Positions 1-8,725 are shown, counted from the stretch's first letter. The stretch: 64,000 nt of DNA from Betaproteobacteria bacterium (GCA_027490755.1 JAIXXL010000003.1:62001-126000), one strand, 5' to 3'. A program made the numbers and translations. Notes: generated by a model not told the origin, from the letters alone.

Positions 1-239
1 CGGCCCGGGTCACGCTCGAGCGTGATGGCGCGGTCGCGGCACTCGGAGACGTAGTGCTCGTCGATGTCGAAGGTGTGCTCATAGACCGAACCCGGCTTGC
101 CACCGGCGTGGGGCTCGATGTTGACCGAGTACATGTACTCGTCCTGGCCGAACGGGAACGGGAAGCGGCGCACCGCTTCGTCTGAGTTGCGGTAGGTGTA
201 ATCGTCCCGGAAGGTCTCGTCGTGGAAGGCGATGGCCAT
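1..239 (-). CDS. dmmD: Haem-dependent oxidative N-demethylase (DUF3445), DmmD-like, N-terminal part
   Basis: Only the first 79 codons lie in the window; the rest continues past base 1. The N-terminus has RRFPFPF and, about 30 residues on, DIDEHY. Both also occur in the complete DUF3445 protein at 13319-14332, so the family call rests on a direct in-window comparison. DUF3445 proteins are the haem subunit of dimethylamine monooxygenase, which oxidatively N-demethylates dimethylamine to methylamine and formaldehyde. The gene follows the reductase by 21 bases and is the last visible gene of the gcvT-dmmA-reductase-dmmD unit. Start ATG is at 239. The amine substrate is inferred from its place next to tmm and tdm. 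Confidence 0.8.
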   Translation of the reverse strand, partial: MAIAFHDETFRDDYTYRNSDEAVRRFPFPFGQDEYMYSVNIEPHAGGKPGSVYEHTFDIDEHYVSECRDRAITLERDPG

Positions 240-260
240 CGTGTACCTCGCGTGTACCTG

Positions 261-1217
261 TTACAGGTTGATGGTGATGCAGCCGCCGGAGAGGCGCGAT
301 ACGCAGGGCATGATCTTGCGGCCCGAGTCGCGCTCTGCCTGGCTGAGGAAGAGATCGTTGTGCTGGATCGTCGAGTCGCAGGCGACGACCTCGGTCTCGC
401 ACTGCCCGCAGGCACCACCACGGCACAGGAACGGCGGTTCGGTGCCGGCGGCCTCGAGCGCCTCGAGCATGCTCTGGTCGCTTTTGACAACCAGCTCGCG
501 CGCGCTGCGGGCGAGCCTGACGGTGAAGGCTTCGCCGGGCGGCGGTGCGAGGAAGCGCTCGCTGTGCACGTGGGTGTCTGGCCAGCCCATGTCACGAGCG
601 GTCTTGTGGAAGTCTTCGACCATACCTTGCGGACCACACAGGTAGGCGTGCGTGCCGAGCGGGCGGCCATTCAGCAGTTCGCGAAAGTCGATCGTCTCGT
701 TACGCGAGGCGACATAGCAGTAAAGGTCTGAACCGGCCAGCTGGCGCAGCTCATTGGTCAGCACGCCGAACTCCGGTGCGCGGTGCGCGTAGTGCACCTC
801 GAAGCTCTCGCCTAGGCGTGCCAGCTCGCGCGCGTGGGAGACGATCGGCGTGACGCCGATGCCGCCCGCGACCAGGATGTGGTGCCGGGCGAGGCGTGCC
901 ATCGGGAACAGGTTGGCCGGCATCGACACCTTGATGGACTGACCCTCGCGGGCGCTTTCGTGCAACCACGCCGAGCCGCCGCGCGATTGCTCCTGCCGAC
1001 GCACGGCGATGCGCCATTTCTGGTGATCGTTGGGGTCGCCGACCAGCGAGTAGGGGTTGCGGCGGATGCCGCCGGGCAGCGGCAGCGAGAGGACGATGTG
1101 GCTGCCGCCCGAGTAGGCAGGCAGTTCGCCACCATCCTCGCGCGTCAACCAGAATTCGCGGATGCCGGGCGCCAACTCGACGATCCGGCTCAAGACCAGA
1201 GCGATCTCGGCGTTCAT
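261..1217 (-). CDS. dmmB: Dimethylamine monooxygenase reductase subunit (FMN/NAD/2Fe-2S), copy 1
   Basis: A 318-residue reductase of the phthalate dioxygenase reductase/vanillate demethylase B type. It has a flavin-binding RNPYSL at about 53-58, a pyridine-nucleotide motif AGGIGVTP at 117-124, a CGP motif near 195, and a C-terminal plant-type 2Fe-2S domain with Cys265, Cys270, Cys273 and Cys305. It should pass electrons from NAD(P)H through flavin and the iron-sulfur centre to the haem subunit encoded just downstream. Its start codon overlaps the dmmA stop by four bases (ATGA), so the two are translationally coupled. The family is certain; the dmmB name is by analogy with the described dmmDABC operons and the letter assignment may differ. 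Confidence 0.82.
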   Translation of the reverse strand: MNAEIALVLSRIVELAPGIREFWLTREDGGELPAYSGGSHIVLSLPLPGGIRRNPYSLVGDPNDHQKWRIAVRRQEQSRGGSAWLHESAREGQSIKVSMPANLFPMARLARHHILVAGGIGVTPIVSHARELARLGESFEVHYAHRAPEFGVLTNELRQLAGSDLYCYVASRNETIDFRELLNGRPLGTHAYLCGPQGMVEDFHKTARDMGWPDTHVHSERFLAPPPGEAFTVRLARSARELVVKSDQSMLEALEAAGTEPPFLCRGGACGQCETEVVACDSTIQHNDLFLSQAERDSGRKIMPCVSRLSGGCITINL

Positions 1218-1804
1218 GGGTATGCAACCTCCACCGGGGGTTTGACGCCGGGTTCCTCGGCGTCGATCTGGAAGCCCATGTAAGCACCCAGACGTCGCGA
1301 GAAGTGGTCACGTACGAACAGCGTCCGGCCACATCCGCTGCAATCGACCAGGTTGGTCCGCACGCCCCGCGTCATCGCGCGGCAGTGCACGCAGAACACC
1401 GGACGTGCCTTGGTGCCGGTCTGGAATAGGCGGATCTCGGGCGAGAGCATGCCGTACCGGGCGGCGATGCCCGCGGCCTGCCAGATGGCATCCTCGGGAC
1501 CGACCAGGTACAGGCGCAGACCCATGTGCGCCTTTTGAACGATCGATTCCAGCGATTTCAGCCCATCACTCAGGTCGTGCCTCAGCACCATTTGTGCTGC
1601 AGCGGTCGTTTTACCCAACCGCTCAGCCGCTATCGGGTCGGCGACCACCACGGCAAGTTCACCGTGTGGCGGGGCGGCCAGCAGTCGGTCAAGCAGTGGC
1701 CGATCGTCGGCCGCCACGAACAGCAGGTGGCTGGCACCGGCGGTGTCCCACTCCAGCGGGCGGTAGACGGGTTGGCTCTTGATCGAGGGTGCTGCAGCGC
1801 TCAT
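1214..1804 (-). CDS. dmmA: Dimethylamine monooxygenase subunit DmmA family protein, copy 1
   Basis: A 196-residue soluble protein. The C-terminal third has two CxxC pairs (Cys138/141 and Cys155/158), which look like a rubredoxin- or zinc-ribbon-type metal site, followed by VRDHFSR and DAEEPG. The same layout is found in the copy-2 protein at 11750-12352. DmmA-family proteins are small subunits of the multi-component dimethylamine monooxygenase. Whether the four cysteines carry zinc or iron for electron transfer cannot be told from sequence. It sits between the GcvT-like gene (37-base gap) and the reductase (4-base overlap). No strong ribosome-binding site is seen before ATG 1804. Confidence 0.75.
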   Translation of the reverse strand: MSAAAPSIKSQPVYRPLEWDTAGASHLLFVAADDRPLLDRLLAAPPHGELAVVVADPIAAERLGKTTAAAQMVLRHDLSDGLKSLESIVQKAHMGLRLYLVGPEDAIWQAAGIAARYGMLSPEIRLFQTGTKARPVFCVHCRAMTRGVRTNLVDCSGCGRTLFVRDHFSRRLGAYMGFQIDAEEPGVKPPVEVAYP

Positions 1805-1841
1805 GGTTCAGGTGTAGATCGGGTTCAGTCTTCTATGTCGT

Positions 1842-2948
1842 TCAGCCGTGCGTACGCTTGCGAAGAGGGTCGTAGAACGGCGTCGGCACCACCAGTGCCG
1901 AGAACTCGCCGTCCTTGCTGTGGATGGTGTAGGTGCGCCCGATAACGGCGTTGGCCTTGTTGAGGTGCACCATGGCCAGCGACTGCATGAGCAGACGGCT
2001 GTAGGAGGCGGTGGTGACGACACCGACCTTGTCCTTGCCGTCATAGATCGGCGCACCCGCCTCGACCGCGGCGTCGTGGCGAACCAGCATGCCGGCCTGC
2101 TTGACCCGCTCCTTGCCCTTGGCGGCCAGCACCGCAGCCTTGCCGATGTAGTCGCCCTTCTTGTCGAGGTCGACCGCCCAGTCCATGTTGACCTCCCACG
2201 GCGTGGTATCGCCCTCTGGCATCTCGAACGGGAAGAACAGCAGCCCGGCTTCGACGCGGGTCAGGTCCAACGTGTTCCAAGAGCAGGCGATGACGCCGTG
2301 GGGCTTGCCGGCTTCCAGGATCGAGTCCCACAGTGACACGGCATCTGCCGCCTTGCACCAGACTTCGTAGCCGAGTTCGCCGGAGTAGCCGCCGCGGCCG
2401 ATGGCCACCTTCTTGCCGAAAAGTGTCGCCTCGGCGTGGTGGAAGTAGGCGATGTCACCCAGTTTGACGCTGGCGTGCGGCTGCAGCACCTTGGCCGAGA
2501 GCGGGCCCTGTAGCGAAAGGATGTGCACGTCCTGGTCCGACTCGACCTTGACGTTGCGGCCGGCTGCCAGTTTGGCCAACGTGCTGGGCGTGGCGCCACT
2601 GCCGTGCGACAGGCGGAAACGGTCGGCGGCGTCGCGGATGACCATGATGTCGTCGACCAACGCGCCGGACTCGTTGACCTCCGCCGCCAGGCGGGCGCTG
2701 CCCGGCTTGAGGCGGGTCATGTCGATGGATACCAGCTGGTCGATCACCGATTCGGCGTCGGGGCCGCTGACGTTGACGATGTTCAGCGCCGAGACGTCGT
2801 ACAGGCCGGCGCGAGTGCGGGTGACCACCACCTCTTCGTGCGGGTCGGTGTTGTAGCTCCACGGGATCGGCATGTTGTTCCAGGTGTCGCCATCGAGCTT
2901 CGAGCCAAGTTGGCGGTGGCGTTCGTTGAGGATCGAGTTGCGTTGCAT
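1842..2948 (-). CDS. GcvT-like (aminomethyltransferase family) protein of the methylated-amine cluster
   Basis: A 368-residue stand-alone GcvT/glycine-cleavage T-type protein, normal length for the family. It shares with the C-terminal half of Tdm the tract G(Y)SGELGYEVWC, and it has the tetrahydrofolate-domain barrel pattern (VSGPDAES; SLQGP; RVEAGLLFF). The start at 2948 is fixed by AGGAGG six bases upstream; a longer frame to 2996 lacks such support. Family members transfer one-carbon units to tetrahydrofolate, so a likely role is capturing formaldehyde or a methylene group released by the demethylases. It lies 128 bases behind tdm with its own candidate operator (3037-3048) and leads the first dmm operon. 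A glycine-cleavage role is unlikely because no gcvH or gcvP is nearby. The substrate is unproven. Confidence 0.75.
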   Translation of the reverse strand: MQRNSILNERHRQLGSKLDGDTWNNMPIPWSYNTDPHEEVVVTRTRAGLYDVSALNIVNVSGPDAESVIDQLVSIDMTRLKPGSARLAAEVNESGALVDDIMVIRDAADRFRLSHGSGATPSTLAKLAAGRNVKVESDQDVHILSLQGPLSAKVLQPHASVKLGDIAYFHHAEATLFGKKVAIGRGGYSGELGYEVWCKAADAVSLWDSILEAGKPHGVIACSWNTLDLTRVEAGLLFFPFEMPEGDTTPWEVNMDWAVDLDKKGDYIGKAAVLAAKGKERVKQAGMLVRHDAAVEAGAPIYDGKDKVGVVTTASYSRLLMQSLAMVHLNKANAVIGRTYTIHSKDGEFSALVVPTPFYDPLRKRTHG

Positions 2949-3036
2949 GGACTGCCTCCTGTGGGTACCGCGTCTCTCGACGTCTTGATGTGGCAAGGAT
3001 TCTGTTGAGGCCGGGCGCCTCGGGCAATCGCCCTGT

Positions 3037-3048
3037 GGGGTTACCCCC
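3037..3048. promoter_or_regulatory. Candidate operator GGGGTTACCCCC before the gcvT-dmm operon
   Basis: GGGGTTACCCCC, itself nearly palindromic, lies about 89-100 bases upstream of the gcvT-like start codon in the tdm-gcvT gap. It matches 11 of 12 bases of GGGGTTACTCCC at 6788-6799 in front of tmm. It is followed by CTACGGGTTA, which could be a second half-site. The binding protein is unknown. Confidence 0.5.
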
Positions 3049-3076
3049 TACGGGTTATCTCCGCTGAAACTGGGCG

Positions 3077-5302
3077 TCAGGCGCGCACCCGTGTCTTTTC
3101 GGGGTCGTAATGCGGGAAGCGGACGACGGTCGCGCTGATGCGTTTCTGCAGGCCGTCGAGCTTGCCGACCTCGACCTGCGTGCCGATGCCGCAGGCGCTG
3201 ATGTCGAGCCGGGCGAGCGCGATGTTGCGGTCGAGCACCGGCGAACGCGTCGCGCTGGTGACCTCGCCGATCTTGGCGCGCCCGATGTAGACCGGGTCGC
3301 CGTGGTGGATGCACTCGTGGCCCTCGATGTCGAGCCCGACCAGCGCCCGCATCGGCTGCGCCTTACGGCGCTCCAGCGCGGCCTTGCCCATGTAGTCGGC
3401 GGCCTTGTCGGCGGCCACGGCGAAGCCGATGCCGGCCTCGAACGGGTCGGTCTGGTCGCAGAAGTCGTAGCCGGCAAATACCAGGCCGGCCTCGATGCGG
3501 ACCATGTCGAGGGCTGAGAGCCCCATCGGCGCGATGCCGTGCGGCTCGCCGGCGGTCATCAGCGTGTTCCAGATCGCCACCGCATCGTCAGGGTGGCACC
3601 ACACCTCGTAGCCGAGCTCGCCGGTGTAGCCGGTGCGCGACACCACCACGGCGCGGTTGTCGATCTTGCCGACGGTGAAGCGGAACCACTTGAGTTCGTC
3701 GGCCGAGGCCTGATGCGGCGGCGTGACCAGCACCGTGCGCAGGATGTCGCGCGAGCGCGGGCCCTGCAGCGAGACGTTGTGCAGCTGGTCGGTGGAGCTG
3801 CGGACCCAGACCTTGAGCCCGAGCCGCTGCGCCAGCTCGCGCAGCCACGCGCCGACGTACTCGTCGCCGCAGACGACGCGGAAGTTGTTCTGGCAGAGAC
3901 GGAACACGGTGCCGTCGTCGAGCATGCCACCGTGCTCGTGGCAGAAGGCGGTGTAGACCACCTGGCCCACCGCCAGCTTGCGGATGTCGCGCGTCACCGC
4001 CGCCTGCACCAGCGCCTCGGCGTCCGGCCCGGTGACCTCGAACTTGCGCAGGGGCGACAGATCGACCAGTACGGCGCGCTCGCGGCAGGCCCAGTACTCG
4101 TCGATCGGGCCGTTGCCGGAGAACGATTCGGGCAACCAGAAGCCGCGGTATTCGACCATCCGCCGGGTCAGCGCGGTGGTGGCGGCGTGAAAGCCGGTCT
4201 CGCGGGTCATGCGGGGTTCGGAGTCGGGGCTCATGCGGAACGCGATGCCTTTGCTGAAGTTGCACGCGGCCGGGTAGGTGCGCACGTGGATGTCGGTCGG
4301 CTCCCAGCCGTTAGCGGGGTCGATGTCGTCGGGGCAGGCAGAGGACACGCACACCAGATCTTCAAGTGCCCTCAGCAGAACGTAGTCGCCCGGGCGCGAC
4401 CACGGCTCGTCGAGGGTGATGGTGTCGTCGGCCTGGTAGAGCGTGTTGTAGAAGAAGTTGATGGCTGGCCAGCCGGTTCGCGGCGCCACCCCGTGCGGTG
4501 CCAACGCGCGGTTGAAGTTCTCGCTGCAGTTTGGGTGACCGGGGTAGCCCATGTCGTCGTAGTACTTGGCGCTGCAGGCCAGCATGAAGGTGTCGTGGCG
4601 GCCCACCGTGTCGCGCACGACCTCGACCAAAGGCCGCTGGCGCAGGTCGAAGAAGCGTGAGTGCAGCCCGGGTCCGGGCGATGCCGTGCCCATAAGCGTG
4701 CGCGTGGTGGTGGGGTCGATGCCATATTCGCGGCCCGCCTCCAGGTCGCCGGCGTGGAAGGCCAGGAAGTCCGAGCATTGCCGACCATCGACGTCGATGA
4801 TCTGGATGTAGTCACCTGCGCGCACCATGTAAGCGGCGGCGGTGCCGGCGGCGATGCGCAGGTCGACCAGCGGCTCCGCCAGCGGTGCTGGTGCCAGCCC
4901 ACGCTGAGAACTGGCATGCAGGATCTCGGCCAGCAGGGCTGTGGCGGTGTCCTGGCTCTCCGGCGACATGCGGACGCCCGGCGCACGCAGCACGACCCGC
5001 GCCGGGCTGCTGAAGGCGATCTCGATGCTGCCGCCGGGCGCGGAATCCTGTCCGAACAGGCTGGCCTGGTAGAGCGCTGCGCCGGTCTGGGCCCGCAGCC
5101 ATGCTGGAACCTGGTCGCCGGCGCCCGTGAGGGCAGACCAGGCGAGGCCCTCGGGCGGGCTCCCGCTGGCGGCGATCAGCAGCTCGCCGGGCTGTCCGCC
5201 CTCCGGGTCGACCACCCGCAGGCGGTCGCCGGCGGCCAGTTCGAGGCATGTCTCTCCGCCACCCAGTGCAACGTGCCGCAGCCAGCCCTCTGCCGTACGC
5301 AT
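3077..5302 (-). CDS. tdm: Trimethylamine N-oxide demethylase (Tdm)
   Basis: 741 residues, the two-part architecture of bacterial Tdm. The N-terminal half carries a DUF1989 domain (about 150-345) with Cys243, Cys259 and Cys323, a C-x15-C-x63-C spacing suited to the zinc site of the demethylase domain. The C-terminal half (about 385-741) is a GcvT/tetrahydrofolate-binding domain with RTGYTGELGYEVWC. Known Tdm cleaves TMAO to dimethylamine and formaldehyde, with the C-terminal domain condensing formaldehyde with tetrahydrofolate. Residues 1-140 look like a degenerate partial copy of the DUF1989 fold. The start is six bases from the tmm stop, so both are cotranscribed. Function is strongly supported by family and context. 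Confidence 0.92.
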   Translation of the reverse strand: MRTAEGWLRHVALGGGETCLELAAGDRLRVVDPEGGQPGELLIAASGSPPEGLAWSALTGAGDQVPAWLRAQTGAALYQASLFGQDSAPGGSIEIAFSSPARVVLRAPGVRMSPESQDTATALLAEILHASSQRGLAPAPLAEPLVDLRIAAGTAAAYMVRAGDYIQIIDVDGRQCSDFLAFHAGDLEAGREYGIDPTTTRTLMGTASPGPGLHSRFFDLRQRPLVEVVRDTVGRHDTFMLACSAKYYDDMGYPGHPNCSENFNRALAPHGVAPRTGWPAINFFYNTLYQADDTITLDEPWSRPGDYVLLRALEDLVCVSSACPDDIDPANGWEPTDIHVRTYPAACNFSKGIAFRMSPDSEPRMTRETGFHAATTALTRRMVEYRGFWLPESFSGNGPIDEYWACRERAVLVDLSPLRKFEVTGPDAEALVQAAVTRDIRKLAVGQVVYTAFCHEHGGMLDDGTVFRLCQNNFRVVCGDEYVGAWLRELAQRLGLKVWVRSSTDQLHNVSLQGPRSRDILRTVLVTPPHQASADELKWFRFTVGKIDNRAVVVSRTGYTGELGYEVWCHPDDAVAIWNTLMTAGEPHGIAPMGLSALDMVRIEAGLVFAGYDFCDQTDPFEAGIGFAVAADKAADYMGKAALERRKAQPMRALVGLDIEGHECIHHGDPVYIGRAKIGEVTSATRSPVLDRNIALARLDISACGIGTQVEVGKLDGLQKRISATVVRFPHYDPEKTRVRA

Positions 5303-5308
5303 GCCGGG

Positions 5309-6661
5309 CTACTTGCCGCCAGGCGTGGTGAGGTAGGTCGCCAGCGAATCGTCCAGCGCCTCGAGCCAGGGCGTGTGGTGCGGGATCGCCATCGACCCGG
5401 TCATCACCGAGCGGTAGCACTTGTTGCGGTAGCCCATGATGTCCTCGGCCTTGTCGTGCTTCCACTGCAGGAAGGTCTCGTTGACGGCGTTGATGTCGAA
5501 GGTCGGGTAGTCGGTGGCCTCGATCAGCTGCCGGATGTACTCGCCCTGGTACTCGTACATCTCCTTGGCGGTCTCGAGTTTCAGTTCTTCCTCGCGCCAG
5601 CGCAGGTCCTCAGCGTGCATGGTGTCGTAGTCGGGCAACTTGATGCGGCCCAGCACCACGTCGCGTGCGTACCAAGCCTGCGCGTCGAACATGTTGAAGC
5701 TGTACCACTGGTCCTGCATGCCGACGTACATCATCTTCGGGTTCTTCTCCCAGAAGATGCCCTTGTAGAGGTCGAGCGGCCAGAGACGGTTGTTGGTCTT
5801 CAGGCGCAGGTCTTCGTCGATGTAGGGGAAGTGGTGCAGGTAGCCGGTGCACAGGATGATCGCGTCGATCTCCTTGCTGGTGCCGTCCTGGAAGAACACC
5901 CGCTTGCCCTCGACGTGGGTCATGTTGGGTTTCTCTTCCCAGTTCGCCGGCCAGTCGTAGCCCATCGGGTTGGTGCGGTAGCAACTGGTGATCGAGCGGG
6001 CGCCGTACTTGTAGCACTGCGAGCCGATGTCCTCGGCCGAGTAGCTGGCGCCGACGATCAGTACGTCCTTGTCCTTGAATTCCAGCGCGTCACGGAAATC
6101 GTGCGCGTGCAGCACGCGGCCGCCAAAGTGCGAGAAGCCGGGGAATTCGGGCACGTTCGGGATCGAGAAGTGGCCGGTCGCCACCACCACGTAGTCGAAC
6201 TCTTCGGAGTAGGTCAGGTTCTCGCTGTGATCGTGCACCGTGACGGTGAACTTGCCGGTCGACTGGTCGTACGAGACCCCGCGCGCCGGCGAGTTGAAGC
6301 GGATGTACTGGCGCACGCCAGCCTTCTCGACGCGGCCCTTGATGTAGTCGAACAGGACTTCGCGTGGCGGGTAGGAGCCCATCGGCCGGCCGAAATGCTC
6401 GTCGAAGGTGTAGTCGGCGAATTCCAGACACTCCTTGGGGCCGTTCGACCACAGGTAGCGGTACATGCTGCCGTGTACCGGCTCGCCGTGCTCGTCCAGG
6501 CCGGTGCGCCAGGTGTAGTTCCACAGGCCGCCCCAGTCGGTCTGCTTCTCGAAGCAGACCAGTTCGGGGATGTCGGCGCCCTTCTGGGCGGCAGACTGAA
6601 AAGCCCTGAGTTGTGCCAGACCGCTGGGTCCGGCTCCAAGGATCGCGACGCGTTTCTTCAT
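5309..6661 (-). CDS. tmm: Trimethylamine monooxygenase (flavin-containing, Tmm)
   Basis: 450 residues, the usual length of bacterial Tmm. An N-terminal FAD-binding GAGPSG is at residues 9-14, a class B flavoprotein monooxygenase tract beginning [11 protein letters not shown] at 179, an NADPH-binding VGASYSAED at 203-211, and a CTGY motif at 271. Tmm uses NADPH and oxygen to convert trimethylamine to TMAO; many homologues also oxidise other small tertiary amines and sulfides. Start ATG 6661 is preceded by GAGGAG eight bases away. The TMAO produced is the substrate of tdm immediately downstream. Two GGGRTTACTCCC repeats lie 77-139 bases upstream. Confidence 0.93.
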   Translation of the reverse strand: MKKRVAILGAGPSGLAQLRAFQSAAQKGADIPELVCFEKQTDWGGLWNYTWRTGLDEHGEPVHGSMYRYLWSNGPKECLEFADYTFDEHFGRPMGSYPPREVLFDYIKGRVEKAGVRQYIRFNSPARGVSYDQSTGKFTVTVHDHSENLTYSEEFDYVVVATGHFSIPNVPEFPGFSHFGGRVLHAHDFRDALEFKDKDVLIVGASYSAEDIGSQCYKYGARSITSCYRTNPMGYDWPANWEEKPNMTHVEGKRVFFQDGTSKEIDAIILCTGYLHHFPYIDEDLRLKTNNRLWPLDLYKGIFWEKNPKMMYVGMQDQWYSFNMFDAQAWYARDVVLGRIKLPDYDTMHAEDLRWREEELKLETAKEMYEYQGEYIRQLIEATDYPTFDINAVNETFLQWKHDKAEDIMGYRNKCYRSVMTGSMAIPHHTPWLEALDDSLATYLTTPGGK

Positions 6662-6737
6662 GCCTTTGCTCCTCGACGAACTGCACGCAAGTCGCAGGAT
6701 GGTGGCGATGCGCGCATCTGCATATCAATCGCCAGAA

Positions 6738-6749
6738 GGGATTACTCCC
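6738..6749. promoter_or_regulatory. Candidate operator GGGATTACTCCC before tmm (proximal site)
   Basis: A 12-base motif 77-88 bases upstream of tmm. It is 11/12 identical to the site at 6788-6799, exactly 50 bases away and so on the same DNA face. It is followed directly by TTGGGGGTA, giving the imperfect palindrome TACTCCCTTGGGGGTA at 6743-6758. Confidence 0.5.
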
Positions 6750-6787
6750 TTGGGGGTAGCCCGGCCTGATTTGCCCATTACTCCATT

Positions 6788-6799
6788 GGGGTTACTCCC
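6788..6799. promoter_or_regulatory. Candidate operator GGGGTTACTCCC before tmm (distal site)
   Basis: Second copy, 127-138 bases upstream of tmm, preceded by TTACTCCATT, so that TTACTCCATTGGGGTTA (6778-6794) aligns 15/17 with the 17-mer at 6742-6758. This is a divergent region, so it may also affect permease 1. Confidence 0.5.
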
Positions 6800-6861
6800 T
6801 TTTCACGATTGCAAAGGGTCCTGACGCATTCCAATCTCAAGGTGCGGACGTGTAGCCCGGT

Positions 6862-6886
6862 GGGCTGCACGCGTGGGTGCAAGCCC
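6862..6886. other. Imperfect inverted repeat in the tmm/permease gap
   Basis: GGGCTGCAC (6862-6870) faces GTGCAAGCCC (6877-6886), complementary except for one unpaired base. It lies about 66 bases before the permease 1 start. It could be a binding site or a leader hairpin; there is no T-run for termination. Confidence 0.3.
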
Positions 6887-6952
6887 TAGTACCGTGCAGT
6901 GCCTTTCTTTCTATGGGGCGGTTCGCGCCGCCCGAACATACCGGGGTATGGC

Positions 6953-8638
6953 ATGAGTGACGTTGCAGCAGGGAGCGCCGGCGGTCTGGCTGGCGGGGGA
7001 AGCAACACGCTTCAGCGCAAGATCGACTGGACTGGAGCCTTCTGGGTCGCCAGCGGGGTGCCGGCGCTGGTGCTGTTCTCGATCGGCGCCATTGCGGCCA
7101 CGGTGGGCAAACCGTCGTGGCTGGTGTGGACGCTGTCGATCAGCTTCGGCTTTATCCAGGCCTTTACCTACGCCGAGATCGCCGGGTTGTTCCCGCACAA
7201 GTCCGGGGGGGCCTCGGTCTATGGGGCGGTCGCCTGGGTGCGCTACAGCAAGTTCATCGCGCCCATATCCGTGTGGTGCAACTGGTTCGCCTGGTCGCCG
7301 GTGCTGGCCATCGGCTCGGGCCTTGCCAGTGGCTACATCCTCGGGGCGCTGTTCCCGGCCGATGCAGCGATAAATACCTGGCAGATCACCTTGATGGACC
7401 TCAGCTTCATCAAGGCTGGCTTGCTGTTGCGCATCAATTCCACCTTCGTTCTGGGCACCGTGATCCTGCTCGGTGTTTTCGCTGTGCAGCACGGCGGCAT
7501 CCTGCGCTCGGCGCGCACCACCATGATCCTCGGCATCACCGCGCTGATCCCGCTGATGCTGATCGCGCTGGTGCCGCTGCTCGGTGGCGGCCTGCCGACA
7601 GAACACTTCTCGCCGATGGTGCCGATCGCTCATGACGCCGCCGGAAACGTGATCGACGGCGAGTGGAACATGGCCGGCATCACGCTGATGGCTGGTGGCT
7701 TGTTTATCGCGGCGTGGTCGACCTACGGCTTCGAGACCGCGGTCTGCTACACCCGTGAGTTCCGCGATCCCAAGCGCGACACCTTCAAGGCGATCCTTTT
7801 CTGCGGCCTGTTGTGCATCGTCGTCTTCACGCTGGTGCCGTTGGCATTTCAGGGCCACCTCGGCCTCGGCAAGGTGGTGACCGCGGCGGTGCTGGATGAC
7901 GCTGGCGCAGTCGTGACCCCGGCTGTCTACGACGGCATGCTCGCGCCAGACATCTACAGCGGCATGGGCGTGGCAAGTGCGATGTCGCAGATGGTCGGTG
8001 GGGGCGAGGTGGTGGCCAACGTGCTGGTCGTCATGCTCGTGCTGGCCGTGCTGCTGTCGATCATGACGTCGATGTCGGGTTCTTCGCGCACCCTGTACCA
8101 GGCCTCGGCTGACGGATGGCTGCCGCGCTACCTCTCGCATGTGAACGAACACGGCGCACCGACCCGTGCCATGTGGACCGACCTCGGCTTCAACCTGATC
8201 CTGCTACTGCTGTCGGACTATGTGTTCGTCCTGGCGGCTTCCAACGTCGGCTACATCATCTTCAACTTCCTAAACCTGAACTCCGGCTGGATCCACCGCA
8301 TGGACCGTCCGAACTGGGTGCGGCCGTTCCGTGCACCGACCATCGTCCTTGCCATCGGCGCGCTGTTGAGCTTCGTCAACCTCATCCTGATGGGTCTGGG
8401 GGCCGACATCTACGGCGCTGGCACGCTGACCGCGGGGCTGGTGTTTGCAGCGCTGATCGTCCCGGTGTTCCTGTACCGGCACTATGTGCAGGACAAGGGC
8501 ATCTTCCCGGCGACCATGGTCGAAGACATGCACATGGGTGACGACGATGGCGCCAAGCGCGCCGGCGTGCTGCCCTACCTGGTGCTGGCAGCGGGCGTGG
8601 TCGTGGTAATCGTTGCGAACAGCATGGCCGTCTACTAG
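6953..8638 (+). CDS. APC-superfamily permease, paralogue 1 of 3
   Basis: 561 residues, a hydrophobic polytopic protein of the amino acid-polyamine-organocation type, with about 12 membrane segments expected. The N-terminal tract FWVASGVPALVLFSIG, the central FETAVCYTREF and the tract SSRTLYQAS..GWLPRYLSHVNEHGAPTRAMW are nearly repeated in the genes at 16319 and 18199, making the three clear paralogues. It is divergent from tmm across a 291-base regulatory gap and ends in a strong terminator. A methylated amine or its glutamate conjugate is a reasonable cargo from context, but APC specificity cannot be read from sequence. ATG 6953 is chosen because the frame upstream is proline/arginine-rich and not membrane-like; the ribosome site is weak. 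Confidence 0.8.
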   Translation: MSDVAAGSAGGLAGGGSNTLQRKIDWTGAFWVASGVPALVLFSIGAIAATVGKPSWLVWTLSISFGFIQAFTYAEIAGLFPHKSGGASVYGAVAWVRYSKFIAPISVWCNWFAWSPVLAIGSGLASGYILGALFPADAAINTWQITLMDLSFIKAGLLLRINSTFVLGTVILLGVFAVQHGGILRSARTTMILGITALIPLMLIALVPLLGGGLPTEHFSPMVPIAHDAAGNVIDGEWNMAGITLMAGGLFIAAWSTYGFETAVCYTREFRDPKRDTFKAILFCGLLCIVVFTLVPLAFQGHLGLGKVVTAAVLDDAGAVVTPAVYDGMLAPDIYSGMGVASAMSQMVGGGEVVANVLVVMLVLAVLLSIMTSMSGSSRTLYQASADGWLPRYLSHVNEHGAPTRAMWTDLGFNLILLLLSDYVFVLAASNVGYIIFNFLNLNSGWIHRMDRPNWVRPFRAPTIVLAIGALLSFVNLILMGLGADIYGAGTLTAGLVFAALIVPVFLYRHYVQDKGIFPATMVEDMHMGDDDGAKRAGVLPYLVLAAGVVVVIVANSMAVY

Positions 8639-8655
8639 GCACGGTATCTTTGAGC

Positions 8656-8691
8656 GGGCCCGGCGATCGCCATCGCCGGGCCCTTTTGTTT
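8656..8691 (+). terminator. Rho-independent terminator after permease 1
   Basis: A perfect 12-base-pair stem GGGCCCGGCGAT / ATCGCCGGGCCC with a CGCC loop, followed by TTTTGTTT. It starts 17 bases after the permease stop. Confidence 0.9.
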
Positions 8692-8725
8692 CGTGCGGGG
8701 CTGCACCGAGCCCCTGGAGGACGCT

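Noticed and set aside
1842-2948. DmdA-like DMSP demethylase
   Set aside because: DmdA belongs to the same GcvT superfamily, but nothing here ties this protein to DMSP; its context is methylated amines, so only a GcvT-like call is made.
4661-6769. 702-codon open frame on the plus strand opposite tmm and tdm
   Set aside because: It is the antisense shadow of two well-supported genes, with Arg/Val/Asp-rich low-complexity translation and no family features. Long antisense frames are expected at this GC content.
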